A stretch of DNA of 29,634 bases from an uncultured Bacteroidales bacterium (GTDB taxonomy: Bacteria > Bacteroidota > Bacteroidia > Bacteroidales > UBA4417): assembly GCA_937965665.1 (NCBI GenBank), contig CALCJE010000158.1, positions 1 to 29,634 of the forward strand, read 5' to 3'. Position 1 is the stretch's first letter. Every line of letters begins with the position of its first letter. A program made the translations under genes and the position numbers. Under the pieces are notes generated by a model that saw only the letters and a list, made by a program, of their open reading frames with translations, had not been told where the DNA came from and did no database searches. Of the stretch, positions 1-7,092 are shown one piece after another.

Positions 1-1364
1 AAAACGCTGACCGTACCCGTAACGTTTTTACGCTGGGTATTATTTATCATATCTTCAGCTGGAGCCTCGATTCAACGGTAAGCTATTTCAAAACCAAATT
101 CAAAAAGAAACCTGAAATGATTGAGGCCAATAAACTGGTTCTCGAAACAGGTTACAGCTACGCCGATACGGTTGAAACACTGGCATCGTCGTACCATATT
201 TCAAAAGCAAAAATGCCTGCCGGCCGCTACCGTAATATTACCGGTAACGTGGCTACAGCCTGGGGTTTCCTGGCTGCTGCCGAACGCTCAGGCAGGCCGT
301 TGTTCCTGGGTTCGTATCCTATAACCCCGGCAACTGAAATCCTGATCGAACTTGCGAAATACAAATCACTGGGCGCAAAAGTTTTCCAGGCCGAAGACGA
401 AATTGCAGGTATATGCTCTGCCATCGGCGCAAGCTACACAGGCTCTCTGGCACTCACCACCACTTCGGGCCCCGGCCTGTCGCTTAAAAGCGAAGCCATC
501 GGGCTTGCGGTAATGACTGAACTTCCCCTGGTTATTGTAAACGTTCAGCGTGGCGGACCATCAACAGGCTTACCTACCAAAAGCGAGCAGAGCGACCTCA
601 TGCAGGCCTTGTTCGGACGTAACGGTGAAGCTCCTGTAGTGGTTATTGCCGCTTCAACACCTGCCGACTGTTTCCATTTTGCTTACGAAGCTGCCAAAAT
701 AGCCCTTGAGCATATGACCCCGGTTATTTTGCTTACCGACGGTTCCATTGGCAATGGTTCGCAATTGTTTCGTATCCCCAAAGTAGCTGATTTACCATCT
801 ATAAAACCACCTTTGGCTGAGCCCAACGATAAGAATTATAAACCTTACCTCCGCGATCCTGAAACATTTGTAAGGCAATGGGCCATCCCAGGGACCGAAG
901 GCCTTCGCCATCGCATAGGCGGGCTCGAAAAGGAAAATGTATCTGGAAACGTAAGCACCGATCCGGCAAACCACCAGTTGATGACTAACCTGCGTGAAGC
1001 CAAGATACAGAAAGTTGCAGATTTTATTTCTGAGCAAACCATTTTCGGGGGCAAAAAAGGCGACCTGCTGGTTGTAAGCTGGGGTGGAACCGGTGGAACT
1101 ACCCAGGCTGCTGTTGAAGAAATGCAGAAACAAGGTAAAAAAGTGAGCCTCGCTCATTTTAACCATATCATGCCGTTACCCAGGAATACGCACGAAGTGC
1201 TGGCAGGTTTTAAGAAAGTAGTTGTTTGTGAACTTAACAGCGGGCAGTTTGTTAACTACTTGAGAATGAAAGAGCCCGACTTTAAATACAGCCAGTTTAA
1301 TAAGGTTATGGGGCTGCCTTTCACGGTAACCGAGTTGGTAGCTAAGTTTAACGAATTGCTTTAG
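1..1364 (+). CDS. korA: 2-oxoacid:acceptor (2-oxoglutarate:ferredoxin) oxidoreductase, fused gamma-alpha subunit, 5' partial
   Basis: This subunit takes part in the ferredoxin-linked, CoA-dependent oxidative decarboxylation of 2-oxoglutarate (or a similar 2-oxoacid) in the cytoplasm. The frame is open from base 3 through the ATG at 117. The codons before that ATG read as protein (NADRTRNVFTLGIIYHIFSW), which fits the end of the N-terminal gamma domain, so 117 is an internal Met and the real start lies left of the window. Alpha-domain motifs follow: YPITPATE, TTTSGPGLSLKSE, NVQRGGPSTGLPTKSEQSD and FGRNGE, then a C-terminal transketolase-like part with SWGGTGGTTQAAVEEM. The stop lies 11 bp before korB, so the two are clearly co-transcribed. 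Family assignment is firm. The exact 2-oxoacid preference is inferred from the usual Bacteroidota KorAB arrangement. Confidence 0.93.
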   Translation, partial: NADRTRNVFTLGIIYHIFSWSLDSTVSYFKTKFKKKPEMIEANKLVLETGYSYADTVETLASSYHISKAKMPAGRYRNITGNVATAWGFLAAAERSGRPLFLGSYPITPATEILIELAKYKSLGAKVFQAEDEIAGICSAIGASYTGSLALTTTSGPGLSLKSEAIGLAVMTELPLVIVNVQRGGPSTGLPTKSEQSDLMQALFGRNGEAPVVVIAASTPADCFHFAYEAAKIALEHMTPVILLTDGSIGNGSQLFRIPKVADLPSIKPPLAEPNDKNYKPYLRDPETFVRQWAIPGTEGLRHRIGGLEKENVSGNVSTDPANHQLMTNLREAKIQKVADFISEQTIFGGKKGDLLVVSWGGTGGTTQAAVEEMQKQGKKVSLAHFNHIMPLPRNTHEVLAGFKKVVVCELNSGQFVNYLRMKEPDFKYSQFNKVMGLPFTVTELVAKFNELL

Positions 1365-1368
1365 GAGG
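1363..1368 (+). promoter_or_regulatory. Strong Shine-Dalgarno site of korB
   Basis: AGGAGG overlaps the korA stop codon (TAG at 1362-1364) and lies 7 nt before the korB ATG at 1376. A full Shine-Dalgarno is uncommon in Bacteroidota, where most genes have A-rich leaders. It fixes the korB start and suggests translational coupling. Confidence 0.75.
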
Positions 1369-1375
1369 TAAAATT

Positions 1376-2419
1376 ATGTTCGAATTCCCAGATAAAACCA
1401 TTGAAAGATCAGCTGTTGAACTGAACAAGGCTGATTTTGTAAGCGATCAGATGGTAAAATGGTGCCCCGGTTGCGGTGCGCATGCCATATTAGCTTCCAT
1501 CGCCAACGTGTTTCCCAAAATTGGTTACCGCAAGGAAAATTTCATGATGGTTTCCGGTATTGGTTGCTCATCGCGTTTTCCTTATTATGTGAATACCTAC
1601 GGTTTTCACGGTATACATGGCCGTGCCAATGCCATTGCCTCGGGTGTAAAAATTGCCAATCCCAACCTGAGTGTATGGATTGCTACCGGCGACGGCGACT
1701 CCATGGCCATTGGCGGTAATCACTTTATCCACATTATCCGTCGCAATATCGATGTAAATATTGTGATGTTCAACAACCAGATTTACGGGCTTACCAAGGG
1801 ACAATACTCACCTACCACACCAATGGGCAGTGTAACCAAAACTTCGCCCCAGGGAACCATTGAGCACCCCTTTAACCCGGGCGAACTGGTACTCGGTGCA
1901 CAGGGAACTTTCTTTGCCCGTGCCGTGGATACCAACGTAAAACTGATGACCGAAGTTATGTTCGAAGCTGCACGCCACGATGGTACTTCGGTGATTGAAA
2001 TACTTCAGAACTGTATCATTTTTGCTGATAAAACCCACCAGGCTATTACCGACAAGGAAGTACGCGACGATGCACAGATACACCTGAAAAACGGGGAGCC
2101 TTTGATTTTTGGTAAAAACCGCGATAAGGGTATCCGCCTCAACGGCACCCAACTCGAGGTGGTAACCATAGGCGAAAACGGGATTACCGAAGACGACCTG
2201 CTCGTTCACGATCAATACCAGCAGGATCCGGGTGTGCACCTGATGCTGGCCAAAATGTACCCGCCGCATTTCCCGGTAGCCCTTGGCGTTATCCGTTCGG
2301 CTATGTATCCTACCTACGACGATTTGGTGGAAGACCAGATTACCCGTGCCAAAAACACCAGCAAAATCCTTTGTGTAGACGACCTGCTTAACAGCGGCGA
2401 CACATGGGAGATTAAATAG
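1376..2419 (+). CDS. korB: 2-oxoacid:ferredoxin oxidoreductase beta subunit (thiamine diphosphate and Fe-S subunit)
   Basis: This is the catalytic partner of the upstream gene. It carries thiamine diphosphate and one [4Fe-4S] cluster and passes electrons to ferredoxin. The sequence shows WCPGCGAHA at residues 29-37 (two cluster cysteines, C30 and C33), GIGCSSRFPYY with C64, the TPP/Mg site GDGDSMAIGGNHF from about residue 105, and NNQIYGLTKGQYSPTTP. A further cysteine in EILQNCIIF is the likely fourth ligand. At 347 residues it has the normal length for KorB. The start is fixed by the AGGAGG 7 nt upstream. A strong hairpin terminator follows the stop, so korAB form the end of an operon. Nothing is odd in the protein. 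Confidence 0.95.
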   Translation: MFEFPDKTIERSAVELNKADFVSDQMVKWCPGCGAHAILASIANVFPKIGYRKENFMMVSGIGCSSRFPYYVNTYGFHGIHGRANAIASGVKIANPNLSVWIATGDGDSMAIGGNHFIHIIRRNIDVNIVMFNNQIYGLTKGQYSPTTPMGSVTKTSPQGTIEHPFNPGELVLGAQGTFFARAVDTNVKLMTEVMFEAARHDGTSVIEILQNCIIFADKTHQAITDKEVRDDAQIHLKNGEPLIFGKNRDKGIRLNGTQLEVVTIGENGITEDDLLVHDQYQQDPGVHLMLAKMYPPHFPVALGVIRSAMYPTYDDLVEDQITRAKNTSKILCVDDLLNSGDTWEIK

Positions 2420-2441
2420 ATAAAATTCAGATTTTAAGTGT

Positions 2442-2470
2442 AGCCCCCGGCATAATCCGGGGGCTTTTTT
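2442..2470 (+). terminator. Rho-independent terminator of korAB
   Basis: A perfect 9-bp stem AGCCCCCGG / CCGGGGGCT with a 6-nt loop (CATAAT) is followed by a T run. It begins 22 bp after the korB stop. Confidence 0.92.
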
Positions 2471-2560
2471 ATTTCATCTGTTCATTTTTCATCTGAACTT
2501 CCTGTCTATACTTGTAAAGTAGATAGCATTAAAAAGGTATATTTTGATATAAGCGGAAAT

Positions 2561-3126
2561 AAACCTTCTCTTATAACCAACCTTAGTAGAAGATAAATGA
2601 TTCAAGCATATTAACCTTATTCCCTTATTTGGGTTTCAGGGTTTTCTGGTATTCATGAAGAAATGCGTTGTATTCTTCTTCAAATGATATAGTCCGATGA
2701 TGTTCAGGCTGATTTAAGATATATTGACAGATGTGATCAATATCCTTTTTTGAAACTGAAAAAGCGGAAGCCGACTGTTGCCATGCAAACTCACCTTGAC
2801 AAAGCTTATTTTCGTTTATAAACCGTGATGAGCTGTTCGCGATTACCGTTGCAATATATTCTTCAGAAATTGATGGTGAGCGGGAAATCAAAATGTGTAC
2901 ATGATCAGGATTGGCATAAATAGCATACATCTTACAACTATTGTTGTTAACTATTCCGGTAATGTACTTTTCAATCCTTTCGCGGTGTTGAAGTGTAATA
3001 AGCTTTTTCCGTTTTTCCGTTACCATTACAAAATGTGTGTAAAGGTTATTGTATTCAATTTTCATATGATTAAAAATAAAGGAATAAGGTCATGTAAATA
3101 TAATGATCTTTTCAGCTACTAAGGTT
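2561..3126 (-). mobile_element. IS200-like (Y1 HUH transposase) element with nested inverted repeats
   Basis: The transposase gene is framed by two nested inverted repeats. The outer pair is a perfect 11-bp repeat, AACCTTAGTAG (2579-2589) and its complement at 3116-3126. The inner pair is 17 bp with one mismatch (2614-2630 and 3074-3090); its left arm covers the transposase stop codon and its right arm lies just outside the start. Sequence shared with the two shorter copies at 3325-3504 and 3702-3881 begins at about 2561, which supports the left boundary. IS200/IS605 elements normally carry hairpins inside each end rather than repeats facing each other across the element, so this layout is notable. 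Exact cleavage sites were not determined. Confidence 0.7.
2625..3065 (-). CDS. IS200-like / REP-associated tyrosine transposase (Y1_Tnp family)
   Basis: This 146-residue protein starts MKIEYNNLYTHFVMVTEKRK, the typical opening of a Bacteroidota IS200-like transposase group. The metal-binding HUH motif is visible as HVHILI, in the context ANPDHVHILISR. The likely catalytic tyrosine is in ICQYILNQPEHHR near the C-terminus. Proteins of this fold cut and join single-stranded DNA at hairpins. The gene looks intact, with both the motif and the tyrosine present. It sits antisense to korAB behind their terminator, and its stop codon lies inside an inverted-repeat arm. The two short copies immediately to the right keep a degraded version of the last few codons, so this gene is the probable source of the transposase acting on them. 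Confidence 0.85.
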   Translation of the reverse strand: MKIEYNNLYTHFVMVTEKRKKLITLQHRERIEKYITGIVNNNSCKMYAIYANPDHVHILISRSPSISEEYIATVIANSSSRFINENKLCQGEFAWQQSASAFSVSKKDIDHICQYILNQPEHHRTISFEEEYNAFLHEYQKTLKPK

Positions 3127-3324
3127 AAAAAATGAATGATAAGGTTTCATCCCGTGGGGTGTATTCATTTAGCTGGCGAAAGTTGGGTAGCGGTGGATAG
3201 ATCAAATTGCATTTACCAGATGCTGCAGGTTTACTTTAGTTGGAAATGTTTCATGAATGGGTTAAAAGTAGTAACGCAAAAAACATATTTCAGGTGATTT
3301 CGTTATGCTGCTCTTAAGTATATT

Positions 3325-3504
3325 AAACCTTCTCTTCTAACCAACCTTAGTAGATGATAAATGATCCAAGCATCTTAACCTTATTCCCTTATTTGGGTTA
3401 CAGGGTTTCCTGATCTCTTTCACGCTTACAACTAATTTCTGATAGGCGAAGGCATAAGGGAATAATGTCATGGAAATTGAGGGGTTTTGTAGTTACTAAG
3501 GTTA
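3325..3504. mobile_element. Non-autonomous (MITE-like) derivative of the IS200-like element, copy 1
   Basis: The left end matches the full element from AAACCTTCTCTT through the first codons of the transposase 3' end, with substitutions that break the reading frame. The outer repeats are AACCTTAGTAG at 3343-3353 and a near-complement at 3494-3504 (one mismatch). The inner repeat TTATTCCCTTAT (3381-3392) pairs perfectly with 3454-3465. The transposase body is missing, so movement would need the protein encoded at 2625-3065. Confidence 0.75.
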
Positions 3505-3701
3505 AAAAATGAATGATAAGGTTTCATCCCGTGGGGTGTATTCATTTAGCTGGCGAAAGTTGGGTAGCGGTGGATAGATCAAATTGCATTTACCAGATGC
3601 TGCAGGTTTACTTTAGTTGGAAATGTTTCATGAATGGGTTAAAAGTAGTAACGCAAAAAACATATTTCAGGTGATTTCGTTATGCTGCTCTTAAGTATAT
3701 T

Positions 3702-3881
3702 AAACCTTCTCTTCTAACCAACCTTAGTAGATGATAAATGATCCAAGCATCTTAACCTTATTCCCTTATTTGGGTTACAGGGTTTCCTGATCTCTTTCAC
3801 GCTTACAACTAATTTCTGATAGGCGAAGGCATAAGGGAATAATGTCATGGAAATTGAGGGGTTTTGTAGTTACTAAGGTTA
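3702..3881. mobile_element. Non-autonomous derivative of the IS200-like element, copy 2
   Basis: By eye this is identical to the copy 377 bp upstream, with the same nested inverted repeats. It belongs to the second tandem unit, so it arose by duplication of element plus flank rather than by an independent insertion. Confidence 0.75.
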
Positions 3882-4003
3882 AAAAATGAATGATAAGGTT
3901 TCATCCCGTGGGGTGTATTCATTTAGCTGGCGAAAGATGGGTAGCAGTAGAAAGATCAGGTTGCACTTCCTCTGTAAATAATTTAGATTAACAGGTCAGA
4001 AGG

Positions 4004-4059
4004 AACCTACATGAAATTTTCTTTCGGAGTTTGTTAATTAAATTTTTTTCATGTAGGTT
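4004..4059. repeat. 13-bp perfect inverted repeat overlapping a promoter
   Basis: AACCTACATGAAA (4004-4016) pairs perfectly with TTTCATGTAGGTT (4047-4059), with 30 nt between the arms. The right arm contains most of the predicted -7 element of the next gene. It could be an operator, a cruciform or a terminator-like hairpin; the sequence alone does not decide. Confidence 0.8.
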
Positions 4060-4061
4060 TG
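4030..4061 (+). promoter_or_regulatory. Bacteroidota-type promoter for the flippase-like gene
   Basis: TTTG at 4030-4033, then 20 nt, then TAGGTTTG at 4054-4061. This fits the Bacteroidota primary-sigma consensus (TTTG near -33, TAnnTTTG near -7). Transcription would start near 4068, about 22 nt before the ATG at 4090. Confidence 0.6.
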
Positions 4062-4089
4062 ACCAACTTTTGAACCAGCTTTCTACCCG

Positions 4090-5073
4090 ATGAAGATTAA
4101 ACTCAATACCATCATTAAAGTGGTAGTTACCCTCGCCATTTTGCTGTTCCTGTTCTGGAAGGTAGAATTTAATGCCAAAGGTTTTGAAGATACACTCAGG
4201 TCGGTACGCCCGGGGTACTACCTGCTGTCGCTCTTTGGCGTTATCCTGGTGCTGGGGATCAAAAGTTACCGCTGGCGGCTGCTGATCCGCAACGAAGGAT
4301 CAGAATATCCGGCGTATAAAGCATTTGGCGCTTACATGTCGTCGGATGCCATTGGTATTGTTACCCCTGGCCGAATTGGCGAAATTGCCCGTCTCTATTA
4401 TGTGCGGCAGGACACACCCATTAGTTTTTATTCCGCTTTTAAAACCATCGTGTCCGACCGCATTTTCGATTTTACCATGCTAGGCTGGTTCGGGCTAAGC
4501 GGAATGCTGTTTTATTTTAAAACTTTCGGCGACCATCCGGGTCTGTATTATGCCCTGGGTATTCTGGCACTCTTTATCCTGGGATATGCTTTTGTAATTC
4601 AATTTCTCAAGGCTATTTTGAAATTCGACCGCGTTCGACGTTTCCCGGTCATCAGGTTTATTTACGAAAGTTTTGTTGCCGTAACCGGTAAGCGGGCGTT
4701 GGGCATGTGGGCTATTACCATCGCGGCATATTTTATGTACTTCGGGTTTTCGTGGCTTATCATGATAGCGCTGCACTTAACCCCTTCGTATATCGATGTG
4801 GTTTTTATCATGAGCATTATGAGCCTGAGCACCATCATACCGCTGTCGGTAGCAGGATTTGGCACCCGCGAAGCCACGCTGGTATTGCTTTTCGCGTACT
4901 ATGGCCTGGCCAGCGAAACCGCTATTTCCTTTTCGCTGATGCATTTCACAGCGTTTTTTCTGTGGGGCGGACTGATCGGACTGGTTTTCTGGCTGCTGAT
5001 GCCCATTTCGCTGCAACAGGTTAAAGACGATTCAAAAAGCATTTTCCTGTTGTTTAAGCCTGAAACTAAATGA
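4090..5073 (+). CDS. Lysylphosphatidylglycerol synthase transmembrane-like (flippase-like) membrane protein
   Basis: This 327-residue inner-membrane protein has about eight hydrophobic segments, starting with one right after MKIKLNTIIKVVVTLA. Its pattern fits the LPG_synthase_TM family (PF03706, the AglD/YbhN-like group). The characteristic stretch is SYRWRLLIRNEG followed by SSDAIGIVTPGRIGEIARLY; the C-terminal part has PLSVAGFGTREATLVLLF. Members of this family are linked to handling or flipping of lipid-linked molecules; the substrate here is unknown. The promoter just upstream and the glycosyltransferases downstream suggest a role in glycan or glycolipid export. Family assignment is good, function is inferred. 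Confidence 0.82.
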   Translation: MKIKLNTIIKVVVTLAILLFLFWKVEFNAKGFEDTLRSVRPGYYLLSLFGVILVLGIKSYRWRLLIRNEGSEYPAYKAFGAYMSSDAIGIVTPGRIGEIARLYYVRQDTPISFYSAFKTIVSDRIFDFTMLGWFGLSGMLFYFKTFGDHPGLYYALGILALFILGYAFVIQFLKAILKFDRVRRFPVIRFIYESFVAVTGKRALGMWAITIAAYFMYFGFSWLIMIALHLTPSYIDVVFIMSIMSLSTIIPLSVAGFGTREATLVLLFAYYGLASETAISFSLMHFTAFFLWGGLIGLVFWLLMPISLQQVKDDSKSIFLLFKPETK

Positions 5074-5142
5074 AATGAGCTATTTGTAATTGGTTTAATT
5101 ATGAGCTTATTTTGAAATTGTTTGTCATGATTTGCCATTAGC

Positions 5143-5175
5143 TTTATTATTACTCGTTAAATGCTTCTAAATTTG
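5143..5175 (+). promoter_or_regulatory. Candidate promoter for the GT-C glycosyltransferase pair
   Basis: TAAATTTG at 5168-5175 matches the TAnnTTTG -7 consensus. The -33 box is only TTTA (5143-5146) at 21 nt. The predicted start near 5182 would give a leader of about 58 nt before the ATG at 5240. Confidence 0.4.
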
Positions 5176-5239
5176 TAAAATCTAATGAAACCGAAAAAAG
5201 ATATTTGAATTTGCTTACTTTCCGGTAAGCTGTTCAGTA

Positions 5240-7036
5240 ATGGAAATTTATATGCGTAAATGGTTTAGTCTTAATTGGAATTCTCTTTTTAAATCAGCTG
5301 TCTTACTGGTTTTTCCAACTATTTTCCTGTTTTTCGCTTTACCTTTTAACCGGACTCATTTCGGAAACGATCCTGAATTTGCGTATTTGTTGAACGGAAT
5401 CAATATTGGAACTCTCAATTCTGTGGGGCATACAGATAATCCAGGCACAACAGCTCAAATTTATAGCGCAATTGTGTTGAGGTGTGCTTTTTTAGCTCAG
5501 GCGGATAAGAGTGAAGGGTTTGAGAAATTTATACTTCGAAATGCTGATCAACATATTGAACTTGAACGTAAAGTCCTGATTGTTTTAAACGGTATAGTCA
5601 TGTTGGTTATAGGTATTGTTTCATTTGTCATAATGCGCAATATATGGTTTAGCCTGGTATTGCAAATCACGCCATTTACTTCGGCCAATCTTACCGAACA
5701 TATATTTACAAAGGTTTCACCTGAGCCCGTTTTACTTATAGTTTCTGCTGCTTTAGTATTGCTAATCATCAGTTATTACTTCAGTATAAAAAGAGAAGAA
5801 AAAAAATATGCACTACTTTTTGCGCTTGTTAGTGGTTTTGGCCTGGCAACCAAGGCTACATTTCTTCCATTGATAATTATACCGTTATTATTAATGAGCA
5901 ATCCGATGTTGCGAAAACGGTTTCTTCTGTATTTGGGCTTGTTTTTTATCGTTTTTACTTTACCGGCTGTGCCACAATACCCGCACATGGCTAAATGGTT
6001 TTTAATGCTTTTAACGCATACAGGTACATATGGCGGAGGTGAAGTGGGGATTTTCAATGTTACCGAATATGTGGGTAACCTGGTAAAAATAAGCTTTGTA
6101 AACCCGATGCTTTCAGTTACTTCAATATTTTCTGTTTTGATTATATTTTCAAAGTTGCGAAAATCAACTTTTACATCAGAATTTAAATCTAACTCTGGTT
6201 TCAGGATGGTAACAGTCCTTGCAGTTGCTCAGTTGACCGGTATATTCATGGTTGCAAAGCATTATCATGCAAATCATTACCTGATTCCTGAGTTATGCAT
6301 GCTGGCTTTAAACTGGATATTTATTTTTATATACCTTCAAGAAATTCTTCCTATAAAATACCGAAAGGCTTTTTTGTATTCTCCAATCCTGTTAATGATG
6401 GTTGTTATGATAAATATTAGTATGAACAGAAATTATCTTCAAGCTGCCAACCAGGGTTATATCCTTTCAAACAAGGACTACAGAAGAATGACACAACTAA
6501 TAGAAAATGAATACAAAGGATATGTGTGTGCATATTATTATCCCGCTTCAGTAAATCCATATTCGGCTTTACGTTGGGGTAATGTTTATTCCAGGTTTCT
6601 GCATACGCAGGTAATAAAGGAGATTCTTCCTGATGGGTATTTTTATGATATCCGGACTTTTCAGTTCAGTTTGTGGGACACTCCGGTTTCGACAAGCATT
6701 ATGAGGGCTATTTCAAATGATAAATTATTGATTATTGGTGGCCCGGTAACGGAAATTGAAAGATTGAGAATAGAGCATAAAAGTGGAATAAAACTGATAG
6801 AAGTTTTCAGGGGTCATGCCCAGGTTGTTTACAGAGTTTCATTTGATTCTTTAAGATACTCAAATGAAATGGTTAAGAGAGGTGTAATTTCATTTAATAA
6901 GCCGTCTATGGCTTACATAGTGAATGATGTAAATGGAATATTATATAAAAGCTGGTACACCAGACTACAGGATATTTCGAACTATTACACTGCGGACTTT
7001 GGTTCAAGCCGCGAACCAAACATTCCGGTAGTTTAA
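5240..7036 (+). CDS. GT-C-type membrane glycosyltransferase-like protein (ArnT/GT39-like)
   Basis: This 598-residue protein has about ten membrane segments over the first 400 residues and a soluble tail of about 180 residues. The first extracytoplasmic loop carries acidic residues D44 and E46 (HFGNDPEFAYLLNG), where GT-C enzymes of this type place their catalytic acid. Such enzymes move a sugar from a polyprenyl-phosphate donor to an acceptor on the outer face of the inner membrane. A second in-frame ATG at 5252 (MRKWFSLN) is an equally good start. The next gene is 56 bp downstream and also GT-C-like, so the two probably form one transcript. Donor and acceptor cannot be read from sequence. 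Confidence 0.65.
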   Translation: MEIYMRKWFSLNWNSLFKSAVLLVFPTIFLFFALPFNRTHFGNDPEFAYLLNGINIGTLNSVGHTDNPGTTAQIYSAIVLRCAFLAQADKSEGFEKFILRNADQHIELERKVLIVLNGIVMLVIGIVSFVIMRNIWFSLVLQITPFTSANLTEHIFTKVSPEPVLLIVSAALVLLIISYYFSIKREEKKYALLFALVSGFGLATKATFLPLIIIPLLLMSNPMLRKRFLLYLGLFFIVFTLPAVPQYPHMAKWFLMLLTHTGTYGGGEVGIFNVTEYVGNLVKISFVNPMLSVTSIFSVLIIFSKLRKSTFTSEFKSNSGFRMVTVLAVAQLTGIFMVAKHYHANHYLIPELCMLALNWIFIFIYLQEILPIKYRKAFLYSPILLMMVVMINISMNRNYLQAANQGYILSNKDYRRMTQLIENEYKGYVCAYYYPASVNPYSALRWGNVYSRFLHTQVIKEILPDGYFYDIRTFQFSLWDTPVSTSIMRAISNDKLLIIGGPVTEIERLRIEHKSGIKLIEVFRGHAQVVYRVSFDSLRYSNEMVKRGVISFNKPSMAYIVNDVNGILYKSWYTRLQDISNYYTADFGSSREPNIPVV

Positions 7037-7092
7037 TTGATGAAATGAGGACGATTATTTTACAACATGCAAAATCATAAAAAGTAATTACC

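Larger units (their letters stand above)
3118..3950. repeat. 377-bp tandem direct repeat, two full copies plus a partial third
   Basis: Copy 1 is 3118-3494 and copy 2 is 3495-3871; I see no differences between them. Copy 3 starts at 3872 and diverges after about 3944. Each unit contains about 200 bp of flank (including CATCCCGTGGGGTG, a small hairpin) followed by a short element related to the transposon at 2561-3126. The right end of the full transposon at 3116-3126 is also the start of the first unit. The array therefore reads full element, flank, short element, flank, short element, partial flank. No coding sequence is visible. Confidence 0.92.

Noticed and set aside
117..125. ATG at 117 as the start of korA
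   Set aside because: The same frame is open to the left edge and encodes gamma-domain-like protein sequence, so 117 is an internal Met.
3118..3950. CRISPR array
   Set aside because: The repeat unit is 377 bp with transposon ends; there are no short repeats with unique spacers.
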